Shown in pieces: positions 1 through 6,966 of a DNA stretch of 12,699 nt. Under the pieces are notes generated by a model. It was not told the origin of the DNA. It ran no database searches and was given only the letters and a program-made list of their open reading frames with translations. Made by a program: the position numbers and the translations under genes. The DNA comes from Prevotella sp. (lineage in GTDB: Bacteria; Bacteroidota; Bacteroidia; Bacteroidales; Bacteroidaceae), in the NCBI GenBank assembly GCA_022732315.1, contig JAIJUV010000066.1, positions 1-12,699 of the forward strand, given 5' to 3'. Within the stretch, counting starts at the first letter, position 1. The number at the start of each line of letters is the position of its first letter.

Positions 1-642
1 GTCGGCAATATCATTCATCGTGTAACCTTGGGCAGACAATCTCAAAACATCTCTCTCAGTCTCGCTCAAGGTTATGCCTTCTTTCTTTTCCCACTTGTGG
101 CGCAATGTGGAATATTCAAAATAGCTACGCTCACCATTCTTCTGCATGATGATGTGTCCCGGTTCATCGGTTGCCGCTAACGATACGGTGCAGAGGGCAA
201 GCCAGATTCTTCCGTCATCAGAAAGAAGTATCGGAGTAAGGTGATGATGAATCAATCGGCTATGCCTGCCATTGGTAAGATGAAAGTCGTACGAGATGGT
301 ATAGTCCAGACGGTCGCCCACAGGCAATTCGTTGAAAAGATCAAAACCTTTCTTGTTCACTTCGAGCAGCATCTGCAGGTCGGCCTCCGGAACATGGTCG
401 ATATACATCTGATAACCTGCGTCCATCAACTGCTCCGGTTCCAATCCGCAGAGATAAGCGAGGTTGTCTGATGCATAGATGAAGTCCTGATGAAAATAGT
501 CGATGATATAGACACACTGGTAGGTGCTGCGTGCAAAAGCCTTTGCCGCATTCACCAATAATTCAATCTTCTCGTAATCTTCTCTGTTGATATAATTCAC
601 CTCGTTGGAATGGAGGAAGAAATCGTCTTTTTCTTTATTCAT
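1..642 (-). CDS. PAS-domain LuxR-type transcriptional regulator (partial, C-terminus off the left edge)
   Basis: The reading frame is open from an ATG at 642-640 to the window edge, giving the first 214 residues. It begins MNKEKDDFFLHSNEVN. A PAS-like sensor segment lies at about residues 25-165, including Y-I-I-D-Y-F-H-Q-D-F-I-Y-A-S-D-N and P-E-Q-L-M-D-A-G-Y. From about residue 190 the sequence LSETERDVLRLSAQGYTMND is the start of a LuxR/GerE helix-turn-helix (family pattern L-T/S-x-x-E-x-x-V-L-x-x-x-A-x-G). The rest of the recognition helix is missing because of the window edge, not a mutation. The role inferred is a cytoplasmic DNA-binding regulator responding to an unknown signal through the PAS fold. 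There is no receiver domain or membrane segment in the visible part. It has its own promoter candidate about 85-110 bp upstream and is divergent from the gene starting at 1487. The target genes are unknown. Confidence 0.85.
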   Translation of the reverse strand, partial: MNKEKDDFFLHSNEVNYINREDYEKIELLVNAAKAFARSTYQCVYIIDYFHQDFIYASDNLAYLCGLEPEQLMDAGYQMYIDHVPEADLQMLLEVNKKGFDLFNELPVGDRLDYTISYDFHLTNGRHSRLIHHHLTPILLSDDGRIWLALCTVSLAATDEPGHIIMQKNGERSYFEYSTLRHKWEKKEGITLSETERDVLRLSAQGYTMNDIAD

Positions 643-725
643 AAGCTATTCTGAATATTACTCTTTATATCTGTTCTCCGATTCATCAAGCCATCGGATC
701 TCTTTTTAAATACGTTATTCGCCTA

Positions 726-754
726 CAAAAGTACATATTTTTATTTGATTACAA
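726..754 (-). promoter_or_regulatory. Promoter candidate for the LuxR-type gene (minus strand)
   Basis: On the minus strand, 733-726 reads TACTTTTG, an exact match to the Bacteroidota -7 box TAnnTTTG. A TTG at 754-752 lies 18 bp upstream and could be the -33 element, although the spacing is slightly short. Transcription would start near 719, giving a leader of about 75 nt before the ATG at 642. The assignment rests on consensus match and position only. Confidence 0.5.
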
Positions 755-1030
755 CTCTATTGGATTGTTTATTTACAGATAATTAACCGTAAAAGACGAA
801 GACTTACACAAAGACGCTGATGATTCTCGTTAACCACTGGATATGCGTAATACAACCCATACGCATTCAGCATTTCCTTGTTCTTTAAATCTTTGCTTTC
901 ACAGTTCTTTTAAACAGCTGTCTATCAACAAGTTTAGGGTGAAGGCAGTTTATAAGCAGAGAATATGATCGTACTCATAGGAGAAGCTGATATTTCCAAC
1001 AGGAGCAAAAGACACTATCTAGCATCGGCT

Positions 1031-1118
1031 GACTCGGGTCATCCATATAGATGACTCTGGTCAGCTATATGAATGACTCTAGTCAGCTACATAGATTGCT
1101 TGAGTCAACCGATACGAG
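1031..1118. repeat. Four tandem 22-bp units with a GACT/AGTC dyad (fourth degenerate)
   Basis: Units lie at 1031-1052, 1053-1074, 1075-1096 and, poorly conserved, 1097-1118. The first three begin GACTCKRGTC (GACTCGGGTC, GACTCTGGTC, GACTCTAGTC), then a C/T-A-T-A-rich tail ending in GAT or AAT. The opening ten bases form an imperfect dyad (GAC...GTC, extended to GACT..AGTC in unit 3). The period of 22 bp is close to two helical turns, so the dyads would face the same side of DNA. Such phased sites are usually protein-binding sites. The bound protein is not shown; the adjacent LuxR-type regulator is one candidate. Confidence 0.7.
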
Positions 1119-1338
1119 AAGAGTATTCTCCGTCCTTCTTTACCTGCCAGCTACTCCCACTCATCATTATCAATCATCCTTCTCCACGTAACAACCATTT
1201 TCTCTATTCATTATTCTCCTTTCACCCTCAAGCCACTATGCCACAAAGAGTTAACATGGGCGTGAAAGCAAAAAACATCAAACGCTTATTTTTTAAAAAA
1301 GATATTAGACCGCTTTTAGCATTCTTTTATTATAAAAA

Positions 1339-1370
1339 TTTGGTGATTAGAAAGAAAACTCGTATTTTTG
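1339..1370 (+). promoter_or_regulatory. Bacteroidota-type promoter candidate for the 1487 gene
   Basis: TTTG at 1339-1342 (-33 box) is followed after 20 bp by TATTTTTG at 1363-1370, an exact TAnnTTTG -7 box. The start of transcription is expected near 1377, leaving a leader of about 110 nt before the ATG at 1487. Box sequence and spacing are the same as in the tRNA array promoter at 8680-8711, which supports the call. Confidence 0.65.
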
Positions 1371-1486
1371 CAGCATATATATTAAGATTGATAGATATGG
1401 TTTAATCATAATATAACAAGGAAAGGAATTGCCATATGACAAGGTAACAACCTAACCTCATTAACACAACATAAAAATATAAAATC

Positions 1487-2044
1487 ATGGGATGTTATTT
1501 AGCAATCGGGCTGAAGATAAAAACAGCCATTGGAAAGAAAGAAATATCGAAGCATCTTGACAAGACGCCACTCGAAGACATTTTCAAGGAGATAGAAAAA
1601 GAGTATCACCTTGAAGACATTTACGTTCGCCAAGAAACAGAGGATTATTATGTTTACACACTTGACGAAAAGTTGTTAGACAAAGAGTTCATCCCTTTCT
1701 TGGAGAAGTTCTATCAATTACGTTACCAAGATGGTGACAACTATGATGCGCCTGATGTATTGGAAGAACTTAATAGTATTCCTGACACTCCATCTCGCTT
1801 AGCTTTACTAAGCAAGAAAAGCTTCCAAACTTATCAAATGGGAAGCGATAATGACTACCATCGAGTAAATGGTAGTTGGATCAACGAAGTACCAATCTAT
1901 AATACTTATGCCATTTTGAGTTTGGATGGCAAGATAATAATGGAATGTTATAACGGATTATTTAATTTCTTGCGTCGTTGCATCATAGCACAACTGCCAG
2001 AGTTCAAACTATCAAAAGCTTTAAGCATTTGGATTGATGGATAA
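1487..2044 (+). CDS. Unrecognised 185-aa protein, AT-rich
   Basis: I do not recognise this protein. It is 185 residues, begins MGCYLAIGLKIKTAIGKKEI, and appears soluble: no signal peptide, no membrane segment. The N-terminal half is charged (K/E-rich to about residue 80). The C-terminal third contains N-G-S-W-I-N-E-V-P-I-Y-N-T-Y and L-S-L-D-G-K-I-I-M-E-C-Y-N. The coding DNA is visibly richer in A+T and in codons such as tta and aat than the GC-richer murQ that follows, which suggests a recent or accessory gene. The ATG at 1487 has no clear Shine-Dalgarno but lies downstream of a good promoter. Its stop at 2042-2044 overlaps the proposed murQ ATG (2037), so the two are probably co-transcribed and translationally coupled. 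Its size and isolated, AT-rich nature resemble immunity or accessory proteins, but nothing here proves a function. Confidence 0.7.
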   Translation: MGCYLAIGLKIKTAIGKKEISKHLDKTPLEDIFKEIEKEYHLEDIYVRQETEDYYVYTLDEKLLDKEFIPFLEKFYQLRYQDGDNYDAPDVLEELNSIPDTPSRLALLSKKSFQTYQMGSDNDYHRVNGSWINEVPIYNTYAILSLDGKIIMECYNGLFNFLRRCIIAQLPEFKLSKALSIWIDG

Positions 2045-2891
2045 TATGCCAAATAAAGAAGAAAAGAGAATAACTGAGCAGAGCTCGCTCTACGAACATC
2101 TGGAAAAGATGAGCGTGGCTGAACTCACCGCTCATATCAATGCAGAAAACAAGAAGGTGGCTCTGGCGATAGAACAAGCATTGCCTGCCATCAACCAACT
2201 GATTTCCGCCATCGAAGGGCAGCTGAAGAAAGGCGGAAGGCTCTTCTATGCCGGTTGCGGAACGGGTGGAAGACTGGCTACGCTCGATACCATCGAAGTG
2301 CAGAACACCTATGGTATCGACGGTTCACAGATACAAGCCATCTTCCCCGGAGGTATCGGCTGCCTTACACAAACCAGGGAATCCAGAGAAGACGACCTGG
2401 AGAATGGCTGGCATCAGCTTTGCGATAAACATATCTCAAAGCTGGATTTCGTGCTGGGCTTCTCGGCAAGCGGCACCACCCCCTTCGTGCTCGCCATCCT
2501 GAAACATTGCAAGGAGGCAGGCATTCCTACGGGGTGCATTGTCAACAATCCTTACGCCCCCATCGCCCAGGCTGCCGATTATCCTGTAGAAGTCATCACG
2601 GGACCGGAGTTCGTGACGGGAAGTACCCGTATGAAAGCCGGTTCATCGCAGAAGATGATTCTGGATATGATCAGCACTTCTCTTCAGATTCGTCAAGGAC
2701 GAGTGGAAGGCAACAAGATGGTGAACGCCAAGCTCATCAATCATAAACTCATCGACCGTGCCTGCCGTATCTTCATGGAACGCAATCCGGAATATACGGA
2801 TTACGAGGAAGTGAAGCTGCTGATTCTGAAAGCTGGAAGCGTGAAGAAGGCGGAAAAGCTGCTGAAGAATAAAAGCGATTCAGATATTTAG
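2037..2891 (+). CDS. murQ: N-acetylmuramic acid 6-phosphate etherase-like SIS-domain protein
   Basis: MurQ cleaves the D-lactyl ether of MurNAc 6-phosphate to GlcNAc 6-phosphate and lactate in the cytoplasm during peptidoglycan sugar recycling. The 284-residue product has the family layout: RITEQSSLYEHLEKMSVAEL near the N-terminus, a SIS-domain phosphate loop (residues 72-79, A-G-C-G-T-G-G-R), the presumed catalytic Glu at about 87 (D-T-I-E-V), a second loop (142-149, F-S-A-S-G-T-T-P), and the strongly conserved segment FVTGSTRMKAGSSQK (192-206). Length is close to the usual 290-300. The ATG at 2037 overlaps the upstream stop (ATGGATAA). A second ATG at 2046 is also possible and neither has a clear ribosome-binding site. 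Oddities: MurQ proteins usually read G-A-G-T-S-G-R-L-G...E-x-P-P-T-F, but here it is G-C-G-T-G-G-R-L-A...E-V-Q-N-T-Y. The substrate could therefore differ. No kinase, transporter or other recycling gene is in the window. Confidence 0.82.
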   Translation: MDNMPNKEEKRITEQSSLYEHLEKMSVAELTAHINAENKKVALAIEQALPAINQLISAIEGQLKKGGRLFYAGCGTGGRLATLDTIEVQNTYGIDGSQIQAIFPGGIGCLTQTRESREDDLENGWHQLCDKHISKLDFVLGFSASGTTPFVLAILKHCKEAGIPTGCIVNNPYAPIAQAADYPVEVITGPEFVTGSTRMKAGSSQKMILDMISTSLQIRQGRVEGNKMVNAKLINHKLIDRACRIFMERNPEYTDYEEVKLLILKAGSVKKAEKLLKNKSDSDI

Positions 2892-2902
2892 ATAGAGTTA
2901 GA

Positions 2903-2952
2903 CAAGATTTCACCTTATATAAATTGAACTATCAAGACTTCACCTTATATAA
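2903..2952. repeat. Direct repeat, two 20-bp copies 30 bp apart, in the murQ-SDR gap
   Basis: Copies at 2903-2922 and 2933-2952 differ at one base (CAAGATTTCACC... versus CAAGACTTCACC..., both ending TTATATAA). They fill most of the 70 bp between murQ and the dehydrogenase gene, the second ending nine bases before its ATG. I see no TAnnTTTG box here. It may be a small duplication or an operator-like pair. Confidence 0.7.
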
Positions 2953-2961
2953 TAGGACAAT

Positions 2962-3756
2962 ATGGCAAAGAAAGCAATTGTAATGGGTGCCACATCGGGC
3001 ATCGGAATGGAAGTGGCAAAACTGCTTGCTGCAAAAGGATGGCAAGTGGGAATAGCCGGAAGAAGAATCGAAAGATTGCAGGCTCTGATTTCGCAGGGCG
3101 GCATTACCTGCTACCAGCAAATAGACGTAACTTCTCCAGATGCTCCTGCCCAACTTCAGGAACTCATCGATAAGTTGGGAGGCATGGACCTGTATTTCCA
3201 TAGTTCTGGCATTGGCTGGCAGAATAATACGCTGGATATAGAAAAGGAGTTGAAGACCCTGGAAACCAATGGTTTGGGATTCACAAGAATGGTGGATACG
3301 GCATTCAACTGGTTTGCCGCCCAGTCTTCTACTCCAACCAACAAGAGCAATTTTTCTGTTCCTGAAAGTAAGAAGAAGGCAAACCATGCCTGTCAGAAAT
3401 TCCGCATTGCCTGCATCACTTCCATTGCCGGAACCAAAGGTCTCGGTGCTGCCCCTTCCTACTCTGCCACCAAGCGATTCCAGAACCATTATCTGGAATG
3501 CCTGTCGCAGCAGGCACGGATGCGCCATCTCCCTATCGCCATCACAGATATCCGACCAGGTTTTGTAAAGACAGACCTTATCGCAGGCAGCAGTTATCCA
3601 CTGCAGCTCAAACCGGAAGATGTGGCAAAGCATATCGAGAATGCCATCGAAAACGGAGTGGAAGTTAAGGTGATAGACTGGAGATATGATATCCTCGTCT
3701 TCCTCTGGCGACTCATTCCTAGATGGTTATGGACGAGATTGAGGATTACAACATAA
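2962..3756 (+). CDS. Short-chain dehydrogenase/reductase (SDR) family oxidoreductase
   Basis: This 264-residue protein is a classical-type SDR, a cytoplasmic NAD(P)H-dependent oxidoreductase of unknown substrate. The N-terminal Rossmann cofactor loop is G-A-T-S-G-I-G (residues 9-15). The Arg pair after beta-2 (G-R-R, 33-35) suggests NADP(H) preference. The catalytic set is N103, S154 (I-T-S-I-A-G), Y167 and K171 (P-S-Y-S-A-T-K), and P-G-F-V-K-T-D follows at 199-205. Two oddities stand out. A polar insert at about residues 121-147 (Q-S-S-T-P-T-N-K-S-N...) separates the usual helix from the beta-strand carrying Ser154. A hydrophobic, Trp-rich tail (D-I-L-V-F-L-W-R-L-I-P-R-W-L-W) could be a membrane-contacting helix. 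The ATG at 2962 follows AGGACAAT, a modest ribosome-binding site. It lies 70 bp after murQ on the same strand, and its stop is 5 bp from the convergent gene with no terminator between them. Confidence 0.85.
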   Translation: MAKKAIVMGATSGIGMEVAKLLAAKGWQVGIAGRRIERLQALISQGGITCYQQIDVTSPDAPAQLQELIDKLGGMDLYFHSSGIGWQNNTLDIEKELKTLETNGLGFTRMVDTAFNWFAAQSSTPTNKSNFSVPESKKKANHACQKFRIACITSIAGTKGLGAAPSYSATKRFQNHYLECLSQQARMRHLPIAITDIRPGFVKTDLIAGSSYPLQLKPEDVAKHIENAIENGVEVKVIDWRYDILVFLWRLIPRWLWTRLRITT

Positions 3757-3761
3757 CAACT

Positions 3762-4940
3762 TTATTCCTTTCTGATGACAATCGTCTTGAACCAGTCTTT
3801 CAATACTCCAGCATATTGATCCTGCGAATCAGACAGCAGGATGACGACCTGGGAACCATCTTCCAGCTTGGGGCCCAGACACATGCCTTCGTAATTGGCA
3901 AAGGAACGCTTGGAAAGAGATAAGCCGGTTTTCCATTCCGCGAGCAATCTCTTTTTCAAGAAAGGAGTATCTGATGAAATATTCTCTTTCATAGAAAACT
4001 TCTCTTTCATAGAAAACTCCTCAGAATTCAAAGGATTTACCAAATAGAGCTTGCACTTGCAGAAAGCACCTATCTTGATCTTAGGAATAAATGCCTCACG
4101 CTCCAGAACCAGAAGCTGTCCATCGGGTAAGGCACAAAGTTCACTCACACCCATCACATAGATATCTGCTTTCTTATGGGTAGAAGGTTGATCCATCTGA
4201 TAGGCATAGGTCGTCATATAACGAGAGTCTTTCTTGCTACTCACTTGCTCGCTACTGTCTTCCTTGCCATTATCTTCCTTGTTACGATTTTCCTTCATCT
4301 TTCCCCAATCAAACCTCATCAAACGAAGCTGGTTGGCCAATCCGTTTTGAGGAGTAGCAGGCTGTCCGTCCTTGCGAAGCGTGCTCTCAGGTATCGTCCA
4401 AAGATACTGCCGGACGGAATCAAAAGCCAGAGACTCAAAATTATAATTAGGATAAAAATCAGCAGAAGACCATCTGCTTTCCCAAAGGTTCTGCTGATAG
4501 TCAACCTTGGCAGCATCTGCCGAAGTAGGCAGAATAGGATATTCCTTTAAACGGCAATATCCTTCGCTTGCTATCACCAGGGTAGAATCAGAAACCTTCA
4601 CGATGGCTTCGTGGTCAAAGCCTTTCTCCTGCCCCTGCCAAGGCTTGCCGTCGTTCAGCGTTCCATCTGTTCTCTCGGTAAAACCAAGGTTCTCTACCTG
4701 TTCCAGTTCGCCAGTCTTGGGATTCACCTGAATTCGGAAGTTGAAATACAGGGCACTATCCGACTTGTCGCTTACCACCGCATAGATATCATCATGCAGA
4801 TGAGCAATGCCACTATAGTTGCCCGCAGCCACGGTTTTCGGAAAAGCCTTCTGAGGATTCTCTCTCACTACTTTCCAATCCTGTGCTCCAGCCAACAGAC
4901 TGAATGCCAGGAAGATGGTCAGGATATTACAACGCTGCAT
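3762..4940 (-). CDS. Secreted esterase-like phytase family protein
   Basis: The likely start is the ATG at 4940-4938 (a TTG at 4952 is the only longer option), giving 392 residues. The N-terminus MQRCNILTIFLAFSLLAGAQ is a signal peptide, with cleavage expected after A-G-A, so the protein should be periplasmic or exported. The motifs fit the 'esterase-like activity of phytase' beta-propeller-like family: N-Y-S-G-I-A...Y-A-V-V-S-D (41-58), G-F-D-H-E-A-I...V-I-A-S-E-G (108-127), Y-N-F-E-S-L-A-F-D (166-174), L-P-D-G-Q-L-L-V-L-E-R-E (271-282), A-N-Y-E-G-M (348-353). The substrate is not known; the family name does not prove phytase activity. A Lys/Glu/Ser-rich stretch (about 214-240) and a short duplicated peptide (about 309-319) look like loop insertions. 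The gene is last in the minus-strand run and overlaps the transferase gene by 14 bp, suggesting translational coupling. Confidence 0.75.
   Translation of the reverse strand: MQRCNILTIFLAFSLLAGAQDWKVVRENPQKAFPKTVAAGNYSGIAHLHDDIYAVVSDKSDSALYFNFRIQVNPKTGELEQVENLGFTERTDGTLNDGKPWQGQEKGFDHEAIVKVSDSTLVIASEGYCRLKEYPILPTSADAAKVDYQQNLWESRWSSADFYPNYNFESLAFDSVRQYLWTIPESTLRKDGQPATPQNGLANQLRLMRFDWGKMKENRNKEDNGKEDSSEQVSSKKDSRYMTTYAYQMDQPSTHKKADIYVMGVSELCALPDGQLLVLEREAFIPKIKIGAFCKCKLYLVNPLNSEEFSMKEKFSMKENISSDTPFLKKRLLAEWKTGLSLSKRSFANYEGMCLGPKLEDGSQVVILLSDSQDQYAGVLKDWFKTIVIRKE
3982..4017. repeat. Perfect 18-bp tandem duplication inside the phytase-like gene
   Basis: The 18-bp unit TTCTCTTTCATAGAAAAC (plus strand) occurs at 3982-3999 and immediately again at 4000-4017 with no mismatch. 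On the coding strand it adds six residues in frame (F-S-M-K-E-K then F-S-M-K-E-N). The perfect identity suggests a recent slippage event that can expand or contract without breaking the frame. Confidence 0.9.
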
Positions 4941-5562
4941 AGGTAAGAACAAACTCCATGGTTAATTCGAAATCCACATGAGCCGTCTTCCTGCTCTTGA
5001 GATTCTCCACATCACACGACCAGTCTGCCATCGTATCAAACGGCTTCACCCGCATATCCTCAAACATCAGGTTTTCTTCTGAGAATAACTTGAAGACCGT
5101 TTCCTTGGCACACCAGTGCACCAACTTGGCATCCAGATCTTCCACCTTCTCATCCTTTCGCAGAAATTTGGAAGCGATGCGCTCTACCCTATCGCTGAAG
5201 TATTCGATATCTACCGCCACTTCCTGATTCTTGGAAAGGATAAGCGCAGCATAACCCTTGGTATGCGAAACGCTGATATGATAACCACGGAACAATGGCT
5301 TTCCAGCCTCGTTGTGGGTAATGTCACCCGCATGAGAAAGCAAGCCCTTGGAAGCTCCGTTCGTCTTGAGCATCTCATACATTAATGCACGAATGGCAAG
5401 AAACTCCAGTTTCCTGCCATCGTTCTTATATTTCTCTTCCATCTGGGAATGGTAAGCCTGCAAAAGAGGATACTGCTCGAGCAACTGCTCTACAGTTTCA
5501 TCCATCTGCCACAAGCCCAGACTCACTCCCGGATAAACTTCTCGAATATTGACTACTGCCAT
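4927..5562 (-). CDS. 4'-phosphopantetheinyl transferase superfamily protein
   Basis: This enzyme class moves the phosphopantetheine arm from coenzyme A to a serine of a carrier protein (acyl or peptidyl carrier), making it active. The 211-residue product is in the Sfp-like size range. It has the family signatures in order: N-E-A-G-K-P-L-F (84-91), I-S-V-S-H-T-K-G-Y-A (96-105), the metal-binding V-A-V-D-I-E (115-120), and W-C-A-K-E-T-V-F-K-L-F (150-160), where Lys153 and Glu154 match the conserved K-E pair. Which carrier it serves is not shown, as there is no polyketide, peptide or fatty-acid synthase gene in the window. It may be the housekeeping or a second transferase. The start is an ATG at 5562, 40 bp after the gldE stop, in the same orientation. 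Its last codons overlap the start of the phytase-like gene. Confidence 0.88.
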   Translation of the reverse strand: MAVVNIREVYPGVSLGLWQMDETVEQLLEQYPLLQAYHSQMEEKYKNDGRKLEFLAIRALMYEMLKTNGASKGLLSHAGDITHNEAGKPLFRGYHISVSHTKGYAALILSKNQEVAVDIEYFSDRVERIASKFLRKDEKVEDLDAKLVHWCAKETVFKLFSEENLMFEDMRVKPFDTMADWSCDVENLKSRKTAHVDFELTMEFVLTYAAL

Positions 5563-5602
5563 ATTTTCTATTATAATCTGTTTTAAAATGAAACCCAGAT
5601 GA

Positions 5603-6949
5603 TTACTTAGAAGAATCCTCCACGTTATCTTTCACGGGATGCACCGTCACCTTAATCTTGCTGATGCGGCGCTCCTCAATGTTCATCACCTCAAAAGTAT
5701 AGTTCTTATAATCTATCTTCTCGTGCATGCTTGGGAAATCGCCCTTGATTTCCAAGAGCAGACCAGCCAGGGAATCAGCATCACCCTCTACCTCCTCAAA
5801 CTCTTCATCATCTACATTCAGAATCTTGCAGATATCAGAAAGTAAGGTCTTTCCTTCAAAGATGAAGGTGTTGTAATTTAATTTCGAGTAGAACTTTTCC
5901 TCCTCATCGTATTCATCGTTGATTTCTCCTACGATTTCCTCAAGGATATCCTCAAGAGTTACGATACCGGAAGTACCGCCGAACTCATCTACTACAATGG
6001 CGATATGAACCTTGTTGTCCTGGAACTCGCGAAGCAGATCATCTATCTTCTTGGTTTCAGGAACAAAGTAAGGAGGACGAATCAAACTCTGCCAACGGAA
6101 GTTGGAAGCCTTCGTGAGATGAGGCAATAAATCCTTGATATACAACACACCACGGATATTATCCGTATTATCCTGATAAACGGGAATACGGCTGTAGTTG
6201 TTTTCCTCAATGCATTTCAATACTTCAGGATAAGTGCTGCGGATATCCAGGTCTATGATATTCTGTCGACTGGTCATCACCTCCTTGGCAGTTTCATCAC
6301 CAAAACGGATGATACCCTTCAGCATGCTCTGTTCATCCTTGATATCATTCTTATCAGTCAATTCCAAAGCCTGCTCCAAATCATCGACACTCAAGACATG
6401 ATTCTCTTTCTGTATGATTTTTTCCGCCACGATTCCACTCTTGAGCAAAACATTCTCCAAGGGCCAGAACAGTTTACGTGAAAACATGATGCCATTCACG
6501 CAACGGCGGCAGAACTTAAGGGAATCCTGACGGGCATATACCTTTGGCATGATTTCACCAAAGAGTAAGAGCAAGAAAGTTAAGACCACGGTGATGATGA
6601 GGAACTGAAGCCAATAAGCCTTCGGTCCAAACTCCACGATACCCGCAAAAACATAGTTAAGAAGCATGATAATGGTTACATTCACGAAGTTATTGGTTAT
6701 CAATATGGTAGCCAATGTACGTTCGGAATCCTCACGCAACATCATGATTTTTCTGTCGGCATCAGTCTTTTCATCCTCCAGTTCCGCAACATCTGCAGGT
6801 GATAAACTAAAAAAGGCGATTTCGGAACCGCTGGCAAAAGCTGACGCGCCTAGTAAGATAGCCGCTAAAACTGCGGCTACCAGAACTCCGGTAGATGGAT
6901 ACAAGAGCACCACATCTCCAAAAGCATCTGTTATGGTAGATATATCCAA
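5603..6949 (-). CDS. gldE: GldE-type transmembrane CBS-domain protein (CNNM/CorC-like)
   Basis: The 448-residue protein has the layout of the hemolysin-C/CorC superfamily. An N-terminal DUF21 membrane part spans about 20-172, with clear hydrophobic helices near 22-48, 80-105 and 113-132 and the family motif A-S-G-S-E-I-A-F-F-S-L (39-49). Two CBS domains follow (about 222-335, with N-Y-S-R-I-P-V-Y and V-D-E-F-G-G-T-S-G-I-V-T-L-E-D). The C-terminal CorC/HlyC domain covers about 355-440. The family is linked to Mg2+/Co2+ handling, and in gliding Bacteroidota GldE is needed for motility. A non-gliding gut species would use it for something else. The ssb-gldE-phosphopantetheinyl transferase order supports the name. 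The start is unusual: the only suitable start codon is a TTG at 6949-6947, because the next in-frame ATG (about residue 69) would remove the first membrane helix and an in-frame TGA lies upstream. The gap to ssb is 17 bp. Confidence 0.88.
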   Translation of the reverse strand: MDISTITDAFGDVVLLYPSTGVLVAAVLAAILLGASAFASGSEIAFFSLSPADVAELEDEKTDADRKIMMLREDSERTLATILITNNFVNVTIIMLLNYVFAGIVEFGPKAYWLQFLIITVVLTFLLLLFGEIMPKVYARQDSLKFCRRCVNGIMFSRKLFWPLENVLLKSGIVAEKIIQKENHVLSVDDLEQALELTDKNDIKDEQSMLKGIIRFGDETAKEVMTSRQNIIDLDIRSTYPEVLKCIEENNYSRIPVYQDNTDNIRGVLYIKDLLPHLTKASNFRWQSLIRPPYFVPETKKIDDLLREFQDNKVHIAIVVDEFGGTSGIVTLEDILEEIVGEINDEYDEEEKFYSKLNYNTFIFEGKTLLSDICKILNVDDEEFEEVEGDADSLAGLLLEIKGDFPSMHEKIDYKNYTFEVMNIEERRISKIKVTVHPVKDNVEDSSK

Positions 6950-6966
6950 TTTCTGAGCTGAAAATT

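Larger units (their letters stand above)
643..1486. other. 844-bp intergenic region between divergent genes
   Basis: I find no convincing gene here. The longest frame (1073-1405, plus) runs across the repeat block and the promoter of the next gene, has no ribosome-binding site, and reads as low-complexity composition, so I reject it. What the region does hold is a promoter candidate for the leftward LuxR-type gene (726-754), a 22-bp-period repeat block (1031-1118), a promoter candidate for the rightward gene (1339-1370), and a leader of about 110 nt before the ATG at 1487. The stretches 755-1030 and 1119-1338 show nothing I can assign. Confidence 0.6.

Noticed and set aside
1073..1405. Open frame of 110 codons on the plus strand
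   Set aside because: It crosses the 22-bp repeats and the promoter of the next gene, has no ribosome-binding site, and reads as random composition.
2932..3633. Long 233-codon frame opposite the SDR gene
   Set aside because: It is the antisense of a well-supported dehydrogenase with intact catalytic residues and shows no protein-family signature.
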